From Perognathus longimembris pacificus (taxonomy: Eukaryota; Chordata; Mammalia; Rodentia; Heteromyidae), in contig NC_063180.1 of assembly GCF_023159225.1 (NCBI RefSeq), positions 11,653,297 through 11,717,296 on the forward strand: a DNA stretch of 64,000 nt, read 5' to 3'. A program made the translations under genes and the position numbers. Position 1 is the first letter of the stretch; each line of letters opens with the position of its first letter. Positions 14,952 to 25,424 of the stretch are shown here, piece by piece. The notes beneath the pieces are model-generated. The model saw only the letters and a list, made by a program, of their open reading frames with translations. It was not told the origin of the DNA and did no database searches.

Positions 14952-16364
14952 CTAATTTATGTGCCAGATGAGAGAAACTCAGAAGTCTTTCTTTATCCAC
15001 ATAAATGAAACTATGGGGAAATAAGCATGAATGTATTGCTTTGTTCCTTTACATGAGTAGTCAAGTGTCTCAGGCTAGGGAGTGATGGATTCGAAGGCCT
15101 GGCTTTATGGTATTATATAGCGTCTTCCTTTACCCATGCTGCAAAGGGAATCATGTCAAAAAATGGGAATTCATGTGACCTAAGATAACGAGAAATTGGA
15201 TTTTTATTTGTTTTCCCATATCTATGTATTCTGAGACAATTATTTTCATTGCTAAAATTTTGTCTACAACTATATCTAAAATTACTGTGTTTGCTCATGA
15301 CTTTTTTTTTTAACCAACTTATTTTGTGGCTTGTTGTTTCCTCTGAGTGAATATTTTTTTATTAGTTCCATGTCCCTTCCTGTTGTCTCCTGCCTTTTAC
15401 ATGCTATTATTGTGAACTTCTCGTGTTTCTAGAAAGTCCAATGGACTCTGTGCATATATTATCAATAACATAAATGTATTTATTTAGATCATGTTCTCTG
15501 ATGCTTAAAGTAATAGTTCCTTAATATCTAAGAGAGTCTTCCACGGCTTGTACTGCAGGGCCCTATAATAATAATTCATGATATATTGCAAATACTCGAT
15601 ATACACTTAGTTATTGTTGTTAAATTAGTGAGCTGCTTCTTGTCTATACCTTAAAAGGCTAAATCTAGATCAAAGCAGTTCTGAATGTTTGAAGAGTGAA
15701 TTCTTTTATTTTCTTCTTACATATTCTAAATGCTATAACCATAGACTCTGAGGGAAGAGTACAAAGCATTCATACTAATATTGCTTGGAGAATGAAAACT
15801 TAACAGCTCCCTTCAGCTTGGAAGAGATTTCCTTCAGGATAAAATCCATCCAGCTTTAACAGAGCTCAAGCAAGATTATAGAGATGCTTGATAAGAAGTA
15901 GGAAGGGTTTCCCTATGCCCAGATGTGAAAAGGAAATGCTGGTCCTTGAATGGTTTTGCATGGCTTTAGGGTTTTTCTAAATTTGGTAGCCAAAAGAAGT
16001 CACTCTCATCAGTTACAGGAATGAAAACTTTTATTTGAAAATCAGTTAATTTTTAAAATGAAAATGATTTTAAATACTTACATTAGCAAATCTTAACCTG
16101 AGCAGCACCTTGGCTTGAATGCTAGAATTTGAATCCTAGAATTTGCTTGTGTCTTATAACCAGGTACATATAACCAAAAGCTACTTGTGTACAATATGGA
16201 TAAAAACATTAATTTATAGTGATTGTTAGAATCAAACCACATGCTGCTGACGTATTTCCTTCTCTGCAGTTGTATCTCTATCCATGCACATACTGTACTA
16301 CTGAGTCATGATTCATATAGAGTCAGTGATAGGATCAGGATCCCAGTAGACTGAGGTCCATGGC
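14947..16364. other. unique sequence, nothing recognised
   Basis: AT-rich single-copy-looking DNA. The frame at 15113-15298 on the minus strand is short and has no recognisable motif. Confidence 0.45.
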
Positions 16365-16500
16365 ATAGCAGTTATTTCACTTACTGGCTATATTATTTTT
16401 ATAGGTCATGCAAACCATCTGCTTTTCAGGTTCTTTTAATCCTTAAAATAAAAATAATGGATATCACACCACAAAAGGTTACTGATAGTGTATAGTATAC
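16365..16500 (+). mobile_element. MIR-like SINE remnant
   Basis: The order of blocks (TTATTTCACTTACTGGC, then TTCAGGTTCTTTTAATCCTT, then AAAATAAAAATAATGGATA) resembles MIR in plus orientation. Strongly diverged, so called by pattern only. Confidence 0.45.
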
Positions 16501-17164
16501 AAAGTTTAAAAAAGGCTCAAAATTTCTAAGGAGATAAACTCTAAAGAATTATTATGTTTATCTCTCTAAGCTCCTACTATATATTTCTAATTTGGTTGAA
16601 GTTGGATCCAATAATATTTATGGAGAAACTTTCATTACTACACATTAAAATGATATAATTATTTATCAAGCAAGTATGTATCCTGCTTTTTCTACCTGAT
16701 AAATGTCTGAATAAGTCACTGGATATTTCGTTTTGACATTTAAAGAAAATGAGGTAAAGAAGACACAGATTGGGTGTAACATATTATAAAAGTGATGTTA
16801 CTATGAAAGAAAATTTTATATCTCAGAGAAGAAGAATAGAGTATTCCTGACAAAATGTGAGAAGTAGGGAGAGAAAACTCTCCTAGAGGAAATCAATCAT
16901 ACTCTAGAATCTCAAGTGGCAATCTTACTCAATGCCTCTTACTGACTGCTATTGACTTCAGAGCAAAGGATGTTACAAGAAGTAATTTGATTTTTCAGAA
17001 AAAAATCATATGAATTTATTAAGTGCTTGCTATATGTTCAAGATATAGGAATCATATATTTTTAATGTTTGAAAACTGTAATAGTTTATTAGCCTTAAAT
17101 CAAATTGAGATCATACATAACAACAAAAATATATAATTTGGGTTCTAAAAGCTTATCTTGTTGT

Positions 17165-17360
17165 ACAGTAGTAGAGATTTAACTCAAAGACTCACACTTG
17201 TACCACTTGAACTACACCTCCCCAGTTTTGCTTTGTTTATTTTATTTTATTTTTTAGATGGAGTCTGACACTTTTGCCAGGACTGCCCTTGTACCAAGAT
17301 CATCCTATCTTTCACCTTCTAAGTAGCTGGGATTATAGGTATTCATCATTATGCCATTGC
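17165..17360 (-). mobile_element. old dimeric B1-like + Geo-like SINE
   Basis: Minus-strand element. The right monomer comes first (TGTACCACTTGAACTACACC), followed by a TTTTA-rich linker, then the B1-like half (GGAGTCTGACACTTTTGCC, AGTAGCTGGGATTATAGG). It has the same order as the copy at 22450-22715. Confidence 0.65.
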
Positions 17361-17374
17361 TTTTGCTTTGCTTT

Positions 17375-17455
17375 GCTTGTTCTGGGAAGCACTAGAGTTT
17401 GAAAAGCCATTTGCTTGGTATTAAAGAACTCTAGCCCTTGAGACATATGTTCAGC
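17375..17455 (-). mobile_element. ID-like SINE remnant
   Basis: Antisense ID-like blocks: TCTGGGAAGCACTAGAGTTT where a B-box region is expected, then TTGCTTGGTATTAAAGAACTC. Diverged, and directly adjacent to the older dimeric SINE. Confidence 0.4.
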
Positions 17456-17460
17456 TTCAG

Positions 17461-20400
17461 CTAATGTCCTCAATTTTGAAAAATTGCATGCTTATTGAAT
17501 TTGTGCTATTAAGCAGGTAGACTTCCTTCCTTACTAGGAGGTAGGATCACTTTCTCTATAACAGTAGACATGATTCTTTCATAAATAATTATTCTTTCTT
17601 TGGATCTAAGCTGTTGCCTTCCTAAAATCCATTGTATTCTTAGAAGTAGCCAAATACAGACTTTTTGAAATCACTTATTTTCATGGGGATATACTTCTGT
17701 CCTGTGGGATGGTCACTGTCACAGATGATGAACCTGGTAGGCAAAAACCTGAAGGAAATTCAGGAGGCTTAGATTAGACAGAAGTCTTGGAAATGACTTA
17801 CTTCTCAGATTTGATTGATGTCTCCCTGAGCCTGGGCATGAATCAGCCACACTTCACAGTACTGCAATTAGACTAAGTCACCTGTGCAACCAAAAATCTT
17901 TACAGGAATTGTTTCAGGAGGTAGCAATTTATCTGTTTCTTCTTGGAACTTGTCCATCAGTTAAGACAAGCTGACACTTGACCAATGGCCTTGGTAGACC
18001 TAAGGTCAAAATTTTGATTTTTGTCATTTATGTTCACAGATTTTTCTCTCAAAATATTCTAAATGGTTCTCAAGAAGGGTACCTACTGGCCATGTCATAT
18101 ATAATGTTTTATGTAGATCACCATACAAATTAATGTAACATTCACATTCAAGGTCTTTAGGGCATCTGATACAAAAGCATTGCTGTCATAATTTTGCATT
18201 TGATCTTATAAGCACCAATTTCTTGCTAAAAACTATCAGGAAACAAGGATAAAAAGTAATACTTTTTTGACTGTTTGAGTAGTTCTTGGAAATACTGATT
18301 ATTCATGTATAGAAGTGACCTACAAATGAACGAAAACCAGAAAAAATCTATGGCAGGAGCCAAAGTATAACAGAAATTCACAAGCTAAAGAATGGTAATT
18401 CTATTCAAGGCTGGAACTGAGCTTCATGTAAAAGATTTTTCCATCTTTTTTCTCCATGTGCTTCTCCTACACATAATTGCAAATGTTATGGCTCCCTTTA
18501 ATGCTTATTTATTATTTACACACAGATTGATTTTCTAGAAGTAGGGTTACTAAATTATGGACACCGTATTCTTCCTGTTGTTTTACAATATAGTAGTAAC
18601 TTTGGCACAAATTGGGGTCTGTTTGCTCCCATCAATTGTGTGAATAACCACATTTTTCATAGTTGTTGTAGCTGAATTGTTCCTGCCAGCATAGATATGG
18701 ATCCTCATCCTAACGTAAAATTTAATGGTCCCCCCAAATAAATCAACTACCATAATATTATTGGGTATTTCCTTTTTATTTTATAATATAAATACCATTT
18801 CCTGGTGTTGGAAGCCTCCTAGGGGTCTGAGTTCTCCTCAGCCATCACTGACTTAGCTATAGAGTCATAATCCTGATAACTACTCTCCCTTGATTCCTTC
18901 TCCCTGGGCAAGAGGTATGCCTTTTAAAGCAGCTGGTTTCCAGAAAAGAACACAATGTGAGTGGATTTTCTTTAGAGTGAAGCAAGTAGCAAAGATATGG
19001 TGTCACCCTGAGCCTACAATCCCAGCTAATTCAGAAGCCCAGAAGGATGGGAAGGATGGGAGAACATAAGGTTCAGGTTTGTCTGAGCATGTTAGTAAGG
19101 CATTCCCCAAAGGGAATTGGAGTTGGGTGAGGGGGAAATGTGTCTTTTAGGATCATCTTGCTCTGCATACAGAAGAACCTTGATAATGTTGGGAAGAACT
19201 GCACTTTTCCATTACTGACTTGGTGGTTTTTCAGTCTATTTCAATGGTGGCACCAGTGTTTAATGATCTAATTATGCAATGCCTCATGCCGCAAATTCCG
19301 ATCAGTTCCACAAAATGGCAGTGACATTTTAACTTCCACTGATGTCCCTTTTTTAATCTCTTATCTGAACATAGGCTTAAAAGATGAGAAGGCGTTTATA
19401 TGCATATATTTGCAAATCTATGCATATGCCATAGAATGTAAATAGCTTGTGCATAGGTATTTACATTATATTCCTTTTTTATAGCGATTTACCTTTTCAT
19501 TTGTAATAATCCACATGAGTTATATTCTAGTAATAGGAACATGTTTGAAAATTGTTAGCGGCATAAAACTTTTCACAGGTTCTTTTTCTAGGACTATACA
19601 AATAATGCCACATTTGTCTAAATAGAAAAAGCATCAGGACAATGTTCAACATCTTCTGACCACTTTCTTTCCTCGTGCATTTCTCATTTTCATTTCAAGC
19701 CTGAACAAACTTCATGAAGTGAGTAACACAGAGTCTAGTTTCCCTGATTCAACTATGAGTGATTTGAGGCATTGTCAAGGCCACACCGGCATGTTCGCAA
19801 TCCACTGTGGGGAAAGAAAAGAAAAGAATTTGTGTTCTTGCTGATGGAGATACTTCCATTCTCGTTCATTTCAGGTTGCTAAATTTGTACGCATTATCTC
19901 AGAGAATTATTGAATATTTTACAAGGGGGTTTTCCTGCAAAACAATCACTGATTCAGCCTAAGTTGTTGTTAACCCATTCAATTTTGTTTTGGCTTTTAT
20001 GTTTGTATTAAGATATATCTGTACTATGGGAGGTTTTAAAAGTATGACCCTTAGTTTTTATATTGCCACAACTGTCCTATCTAGTTTAGCTGGTTCTCTC
20101 TTTCATTTAATTTATTTACACCTTCAAACTAGAGTTGTTGTTGTTGTTGTTATCTGTGTATTTGTTTTAAATTATATTCTGTGCATTTCCCTTCCCAATC
20201 TATCCTCTGCGTACCAAGTAGACATGTGTTGCTAATATGTGACTCTTAAAGTGATCTTGCTCTCAATGGCATATAAGTCAAATTTCTTTATTTCTTTTAG
20301 GTGTAAGTTTAAATTTGTGAAGTTTCCAGGATCTGGACTATTATTTCTATTACAATTCAAAGTTACCACTTCACCATTTATCTGGTTAGTAACATTGATT

Positions 20401-20669
20401 TGTACTTCATCTGCATATCAAAATATGGAATAGGTCAAATCTTATTGAATACTGAAATACATTTTGATTTGTCCTTCTTCAAAAAAAGAACCCAGACAAA
20501 TTATATCTATTACCTTGAACCCTCTATTTCTTCCAAATTGACTTCGGAAGGGTAACATAATAGTACTCAAAGAAGTTCACATTCTCATACAGGAAAATAT
20601 ATAGAAGTGCAAAATAATTGACTAATGTTGAATTCCTTGTATAATTGTAAATGTGATTAAAGTTCTAAA
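17461..20669. other. unique sequence, one possible SINE scrap
   Basis: No gene was recognised. A possible plus-strand B1-like scrap lies at about 19003-19100 (CCTACAATCCCAGCTAATTCAG). A (TTG)n run of about 15 bp lies at 20135-20150. Short frames at 19990-20235 and 20239-20433 are leucine/phenylalanine-rich by AT bias only. Confidence 0.4.
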
Positions 20670-21045
20670 CCTTGAAGTGGGGAGAGACTCCTAGATTGTT
20701 CCAGTGGGTCCTATCTAACAACATGCCATCTTAAGTCCAGAAAACTTTTCTTGGCACTGTCAGAGAAATGTGAATTGAAAAGGACTTTAAACTACTGGCT
20801 TTTCTGTTGGAGGCAGGTCAAGAGCCTCTGGAAGGTAGAAAAGGAGCTCACGGTTCAGACAAGGAGATAATGGGACATGACCAGTACACCTGCAAGGAAG
20901 TGAATTTTCTGCCAATAACACTAATGAGTGGGAAATGAATTGTCCCACAGAGCTTTAAGAAAAGAACACAACCCTGCTGATAGCTTGATTTCCACCCACT
21001 GTAACTCATATAGGTTTTCTGCCCTGCAGAGCTGTAACACATTGT
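20670..21045 (+). mobile_element. MLT1-like MaLR LTR remnant
   Basis: The sequence follows the 3' half of a common ancient mammalian LTR type, with 'AAGAACACAACCCTGCTGATAGC', 'TTGATTTCCACCCACTGTAA' and 'CCTGCAGAGCTGTAACAC' in the expected order (each split or mutated relative to that family). No terminal TG/CA ends or duplication are preserved. The assignment is from recalled family layout and not from a search. Confidence 0.5.
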
Positions 21046-22194
21046 ATGATTTGAACTATCAAGTTCATACAATTAGGTAAAGCCATTATAGAAAACAAAA
21101 TAGCTTGCTTCATCAGAGGCCAAGCATCAGTTCTGCACAGTCCTGCATGGTTTCCTAACCTTCAAATTCTGTCCATTCTTCAGGCCCTGGTTACTGAAAT
21201 AACTTTTTATTTTGAAAAACCATCCTTGTCCTAATGTTCACAATTGTTTCCTATTGCTCAGGCAATTCCACTCACTGGAGGTCACTCACTGTGGCCTGGT
21301 CCTAGGTAGTGTGACCCAGTGTGAACACATGTGAAATAACTTTCTTGCTCTTTCTCAGCAGGTACATAAAGAGGCTATGTGAGCACAGAACACGAAGGCA
21401 GCAAGGTAGCTGTCTGCAAGACAGGAAGGTAAGCACCTTGTTCTGAGATTTCTAATCTCTATAACTATGAAAAAAAACTATTTAAGTTACTAGGCCTATG
21501 ATATTTTGTTAAGATAACCTGAGAGAACTAACTCAGTATGTCTCCCTTAGGATTTGACATGCAACCTAATAAGATTGCATGTCTGAAATCAATCAATATG
21601 TTAATTTCTCTACTTTCAGAAATTCAGTTAATCCTACTTCAAACCCAAATTATCTGAGTAATTTTAAAGCATGTTGACATTGATCAAATGTTCTGGCTTA
21701 CATAATGTATTATCCAGCACGGATGATCATCTTTAAACTTCACACATAAATTACTCCCATTGTGATTACGTATTTTAGAAGATAATGTATGTTTGATTTT
21801 CTTACATACACTCCTATTTATCTACTCATCATTCTTATTTAACTATTAAAACTTTTCTGAAATCATTTTCCTTTCTTGATGTATATCTTTGAAAAATATT
21901 TTTGATACAAAAATTTTGTGGTACTTATTTATTTCCACTAGAAATGTCTGTATTTTAATGCAAGACTTTTGGGTTATAACTCTGACTTGATTTGTTTTTC
22001 TCTGTGCACATCGGAGAAATTATCCCACTGGTTTTGCTCTTACCCATTTGGAAACAAATTCTACCAAAAGCCCAATCTGAGACACTAAATTAGTTGAAGT
22101 GAAAACAGCAGCTGCTATTTATAAAAATTTCTAGTAATTATAATAAGTGGCTCAGGTGACTTTTCTTTTTAGCTGATTTTTCTTTTGTATCAAT
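21046..22194. other. unique sequence containing a possible exon
   Basis: No repeats were recognised. The only notable element is the candidate exon at 21362-21428, described separately. The rest is AT-rich. Confidence 0.45.
21362..21428 (+). other. candidate short exon (unproven)
   Basis: A 67-bp segment with good splice signals. A pyrimidine-rich tract and tandem acceptor end in TTTCTCAGCAG at 21351-21361, and the donor reads GAAG|GTAAGC at 21425-21434. One of three frames stays open (22 codons, with CEHRTRRQQGSCLQDRK in it). An alternative reading is a first exon: TACATAAAG at 21363-21371 resembles a weak TATA element about 30 bp before an AG-rich start. No family could be recognised from so short a piece, and no flanking exons were found. 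It may be chance. Confidence 0.25.
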
Positions 22195-22345
22195 GTTTTT
22201 ATTTCCTTCCTCTCTTCCATTCTCCCTCCCTTTCTTCCTTCTTCCTTTCCTTCCTCTCTCTCTCTTTCTTTCTCTCTTTCTTTCATTCTTGCTTTCTCTG
22301 TCTCTCTCAATTTTTTTCTCTCTCTCTTTCTTTCTTTCTTTCTTT
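22195..22345. repeat. TTCC/TTTC/TC pyrimidine-rich microsatellite
   Basis: Interrupted CT-rich repeat of about 150 bp beside an ID element on the minus strand. It probably grew from the antisense A-rich tail of that SINE. The overlapping frames on both strands are repeat artefacts. Confidence 0.9.
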
Positions 22346-22374
22346 TGGTTTTTGGTCTGATCCTGCTTTTTATT

Positions 22375-22449
22375 TTTTGGTACTGGGGATCAAACCCAGG
22401 ACGTTGCACTTGCTAGGCAAGTGCTTTGCCACTGAGCTACATCCCAGCC
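22375..22449 (-). mobile_element. ID-like SINE monomer
   Basis: Antisense of an ID element: GGTACTGGGGATCAAACCC (inverted B box), GTTGCACTTGCTAGGCAAG, CCACTGAGCTACATCCCAGC. No right monomer is attached, unlike the IDL-Geo copies. Its internal pol III boxes are still recognisable. Confidence 0.8.
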
Positions 22450-22715
22450 CTTGATCCTGGTGTTTAAACTCAAGTCTTGGGTGCTGTACTTGAGATTCTC
22501 ACTCAATGATAGCACTGTACCTCTTGAGTCACAGCTAACTTCTTGGGTTTTTGTTGTTGTTTGTTGTGTTTTGTTTTTATTTGTTTGTGTGTGCAGTTAT
22601 TTGGAGACAAGAATCTCATGGACTTTATTGCTCAAGCTGGCTTCCAGCTGTGACCATCAGATGTCAGCCTCCTGGGTATTTAGAAGTGTAGGCATGAGCC
22701 ATGGCCAATCTGCCT
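22450..22715 (-). mobile_element. dimeric B1-like + Geo-like SINE
   Basis: The right monomer is antisense at 22450-22545 (CTCAAGTCTTGGGTGCTGTA, GTACCTCTTGAGTCACAGC). A TGTT-rich linker follows, then the antisense B1-like half (GAGACAAGAATCTCATGG, CTCAAGCTGGCTTCCAGC, AGAAGTGTAGGCATGAGCC). It abuts the ID monomer without unique sequence between them, so one inserted next to the other. Confidence 0.75.
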
Positions 22716-23152
22716 CTTTAAATGTTTTTAATATCTTAGTTTGATTTGGGGATTGATTTTGGTTTTATTCTTTGAGTGTTCCACACTTTTCCTACATTTT
22801 GAACACCATTTACTCTGATGTGTGGATTCAAATCATTAGCCATATTTGGGGGGAAAATTACCATAACATTGTTTTTCTAGTACCTTGTTTATACTTTTCC
22901 TTTTCCCACTGGCCCTACTGGGACACCAATTTGGGAAAGAGTTGTCAGCATACCAGCTCTAAGACTTTTTTGCATGTAGAAAGTATAGATTTTTGATCCT
23001 CCCTTTTGCTACATGACTCAAAATACAGGTTCTTAGCCCCATTTCTCAGAATTTTGGTGGTTAACCATTTGCACTCACATTAGAATGAACATATGAATGA
23101 ATTAAAAATTAAGAGGTAAGTAATTTGAAGCTAGCCTTTTCGGAAGTGTCAG
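22716..23152. other. unique sequence, nothing recognised
   Basis: No gene or repeat was recognised between the two SINE groups. Confidence 0.4.
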
Positions 23153-23160
23153 AATGCAGA

Positions 23161-23367
23161 TTTTTTTTTTTTTTTGTCAGTCCTGGGGCTTGTCAGTCCT
23201 GAGCACTGTCCCTGGCTTCTTCTTGCTCATGGCTAGCACTCTGCCACTTAAGCCACAGTGCCACTTCTGGCCATTTTCTGTATATGTGGTGCTGGGGAAT
23301 CGAACCTAGGGCCTCATGTATACGAGGCAAGCACTCTTGCCACTAGGCCATATCCCCAGCCCCCCAA
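23161..23367 (-). mobile_element. IDL-Geo dimeric SINE
   Basis: A minus-strand copy starting with the T run at 23161 (its A tail). The right monomer is antisense at 23180-23275 and the ID-like monomer at 23276-23364, with an inverted B box GGAATCGAACC. It is flanked by a 12-bp target duplication with one mismatch: AATGCAGATTTT at 23153-23164 and AATACAGATTTT at 23368-23379. It is well preserved, so relatively young. Confidence 0.92.
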
Positions 23368-23664
23368 AATACAGATTTTGATGAGGGAATTATGTACAAA
23401 ATATGGATTTTGAAAGCTGATGGTGCTAAGAGGTAGTCCACGTCTGAAACAGTAAAAATCAGAAGGAAAACACAAAAATATACCATGTTACAGGCCACTA
23501 ACTTTCAGAATACATAGAGTTCATAATTTCTGATTGAAATGACTGACTCAATATAGGGAAATCATTTGAAAGCTGGAATTCTACCCCTCCAGTCTAGAGA
23601 ATATATTTCTAATATTATAAAAGGCTAGCCCCAATGCCACAGCAAATAGGATTTTCTTTTCTAC

Positions 23665-24328
23665 TAAGATTCTTTTTTTATTATGTTTTGCTTTAATTTG
23701 TGTATTTTATTGTCAAATTGATGTACAGAGAGGTTACAGTTTCATATGTTAGGACCTGGGTACATTTCTTGTACTATTTGTTATCTCCTCCCTTTTTCTC
23801 CCTCCCCCTCCCGCTTTTCCTCTCTCCCCATGAGTTGTTCAGTTGGTTTACATCAAATGGTTTTGCAAGTATTGCTTTTGGAGTCATTTGTCTTTTATCA
23901 GTTGTCTCTAGATTTTGATATTCCATTTCACTTCCCTAGTTCTAATACCAGTATATACAACATCCAGTGTATTCAGATAAGATACAGTGATAGTGAGAGT
24001 ACAACCACAGGAAGGGATACAAGGGTATCATCAACAAAAGAAGCTACAGTTTCATATGGTGTTGAAAGTAATTACAACAGCGATATACACTCGTTTCCAT
24101 AACATGGAGTTCATTTCACTTATCATCATCTTATGAGTTCATAGGGGCATAGCTATTAGGCTCTTGTGATCCTCTGCTGTGACTAGCCCAAACCTGTGTT
24201 AATTATTCCCTATGAGGGAAACCATAGAGTCCATGTTTCGTTGGATCTGGCTCACTTCACTTAGTATAATTTTTTCCAAGTCCTTCCATTTCCTTACAAA
24301 TGGGGCAATGCCATTATTTAAGATTCTT
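23665..24328 (-). mobile_element. 5'-truncated L1 with target duplication
   Basis: The L1 body is 23675-24318 on the minus strand, containing the whole 3' UTR and the last part of ORF2. TAAGATTCTT at 23665-23674 is repeated at 24319-24328. The T run at 23673-23679 is the antisense poly(A) tail. Only about 0.64 kb of the full 7.3 kb was inserted, as is common when reverse transcription stops early. Confidence 0.92.
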
Positions 24329-24569
24329 AATATACTCATTAAAAATGGAATCTTTTCTCTAGGATCACTTTCATAGACTACAAATTTAAGTAAAAGAGTT
24401 ATGTTGTTTTAACATGGTAATACTTGCCTTCTTAATCTTATCAACAGTTTAACTGTCTTTTTTCTTTCTTAAAGCAGAAAAAATTTTGCTTATATGTAGC
24501 AACAATGCTTCCTTAAATCAGAATAAACCCTGAATAAATCTTATTCATACACACAGGTAGCTACATAGC

Positions 24570-24572
<3 letters not shown>

Positions 24573-24618
<46 letters not shown>
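24573..24618. repeat. (AC)23 microsatellite
   Basis: Uninterrupted AC repeat in otherwise unique AT-rich sequence. Confidence 0.97.
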
Positions 24619-24621
<3 letters not shown>

Positions 24622-25344
24622 CAAACATATTAGCTAGATGACAAATTTAAGCAATGGTAGAGACTTGAAGAACTTTAGGACTATAAAAATCTCTAAAAGT
24701 GTTGTAATTCCTCTATGGACATAAATTCAATTTTTTAAAATTGAGACCAAAACTGTTCTCTCCCTCTCCCTCCCCTTTGTTCTTAAGAATAGCTCAGCCA
24801 GAATTAAGTCTGAACGTAATACAAGTCCTAAAAAATAGCAATTTAAGAGACTGTTGATTGTATGGAAATGAAAACCACAGTGAGATATGTCAAACGCTGC
24901 TACACAAATAATATAAAAACATGTATCTTTTCAGATTAAATGAACTATTCTCTCATATTTGGATGTTTGAGGCAATAGTATTAGTTAGATCACTGAAGGC
25001 ATCCAAGTAACTATTTACACCATATTTGCCAAAAGTAGTTTCATAAAGAGGTAAGCCTTTGATTCTTGAAACTGTTTTCAGTATTTGATGTGGTCTTTGC
25101 AGTGTCCCAAATTTTAACCTTTCTCTATCAAAGAGCTAAGTTTGTGAAGAAAATGCAAAGCAAAAAACACCGTGGTGTCAAATCACAGCCAGAATCCAGG
25201 ATCTGACAATGACTGGGAGGAGTAAGGAAGGACTCGCCAAGACTACCCTCACAGAACTGGCATCGTTTATTATAATTTGCATAAGGCAGCAGGCTACACA
25301 TACAAAATTCTAAAGGCTTTGATCCCACTTTTCCTTTCCAATTC
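24619..25344. other. unique sequence, nothing recognised
   Basis: No repeat or gene signature. The minus-strand frame at 25128-25364 overlaps the old ID remnant and lacks support. Confidence 0.4.
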
Positions 25345-25420
25345 CCATTGCCACTGGGGTTCAAACCCAGGCCTTTCTCTATGCTAGGCTGAATTTCCTA
25401 CCAATGAGGTACATTTCCAG
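25345..25420 (-). mobile_element. old ID-like SINE remnant
   Basis: Antisense ID blocks: CCACTGGGGTTCAAACCCAG (inverted B box), CTATGCTAGGC, CCAATGAGGTACATTTCCAG. More diverged than the other ID copies. Confidence 0.65.
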
Positions 25421-25424
25421 CTTA

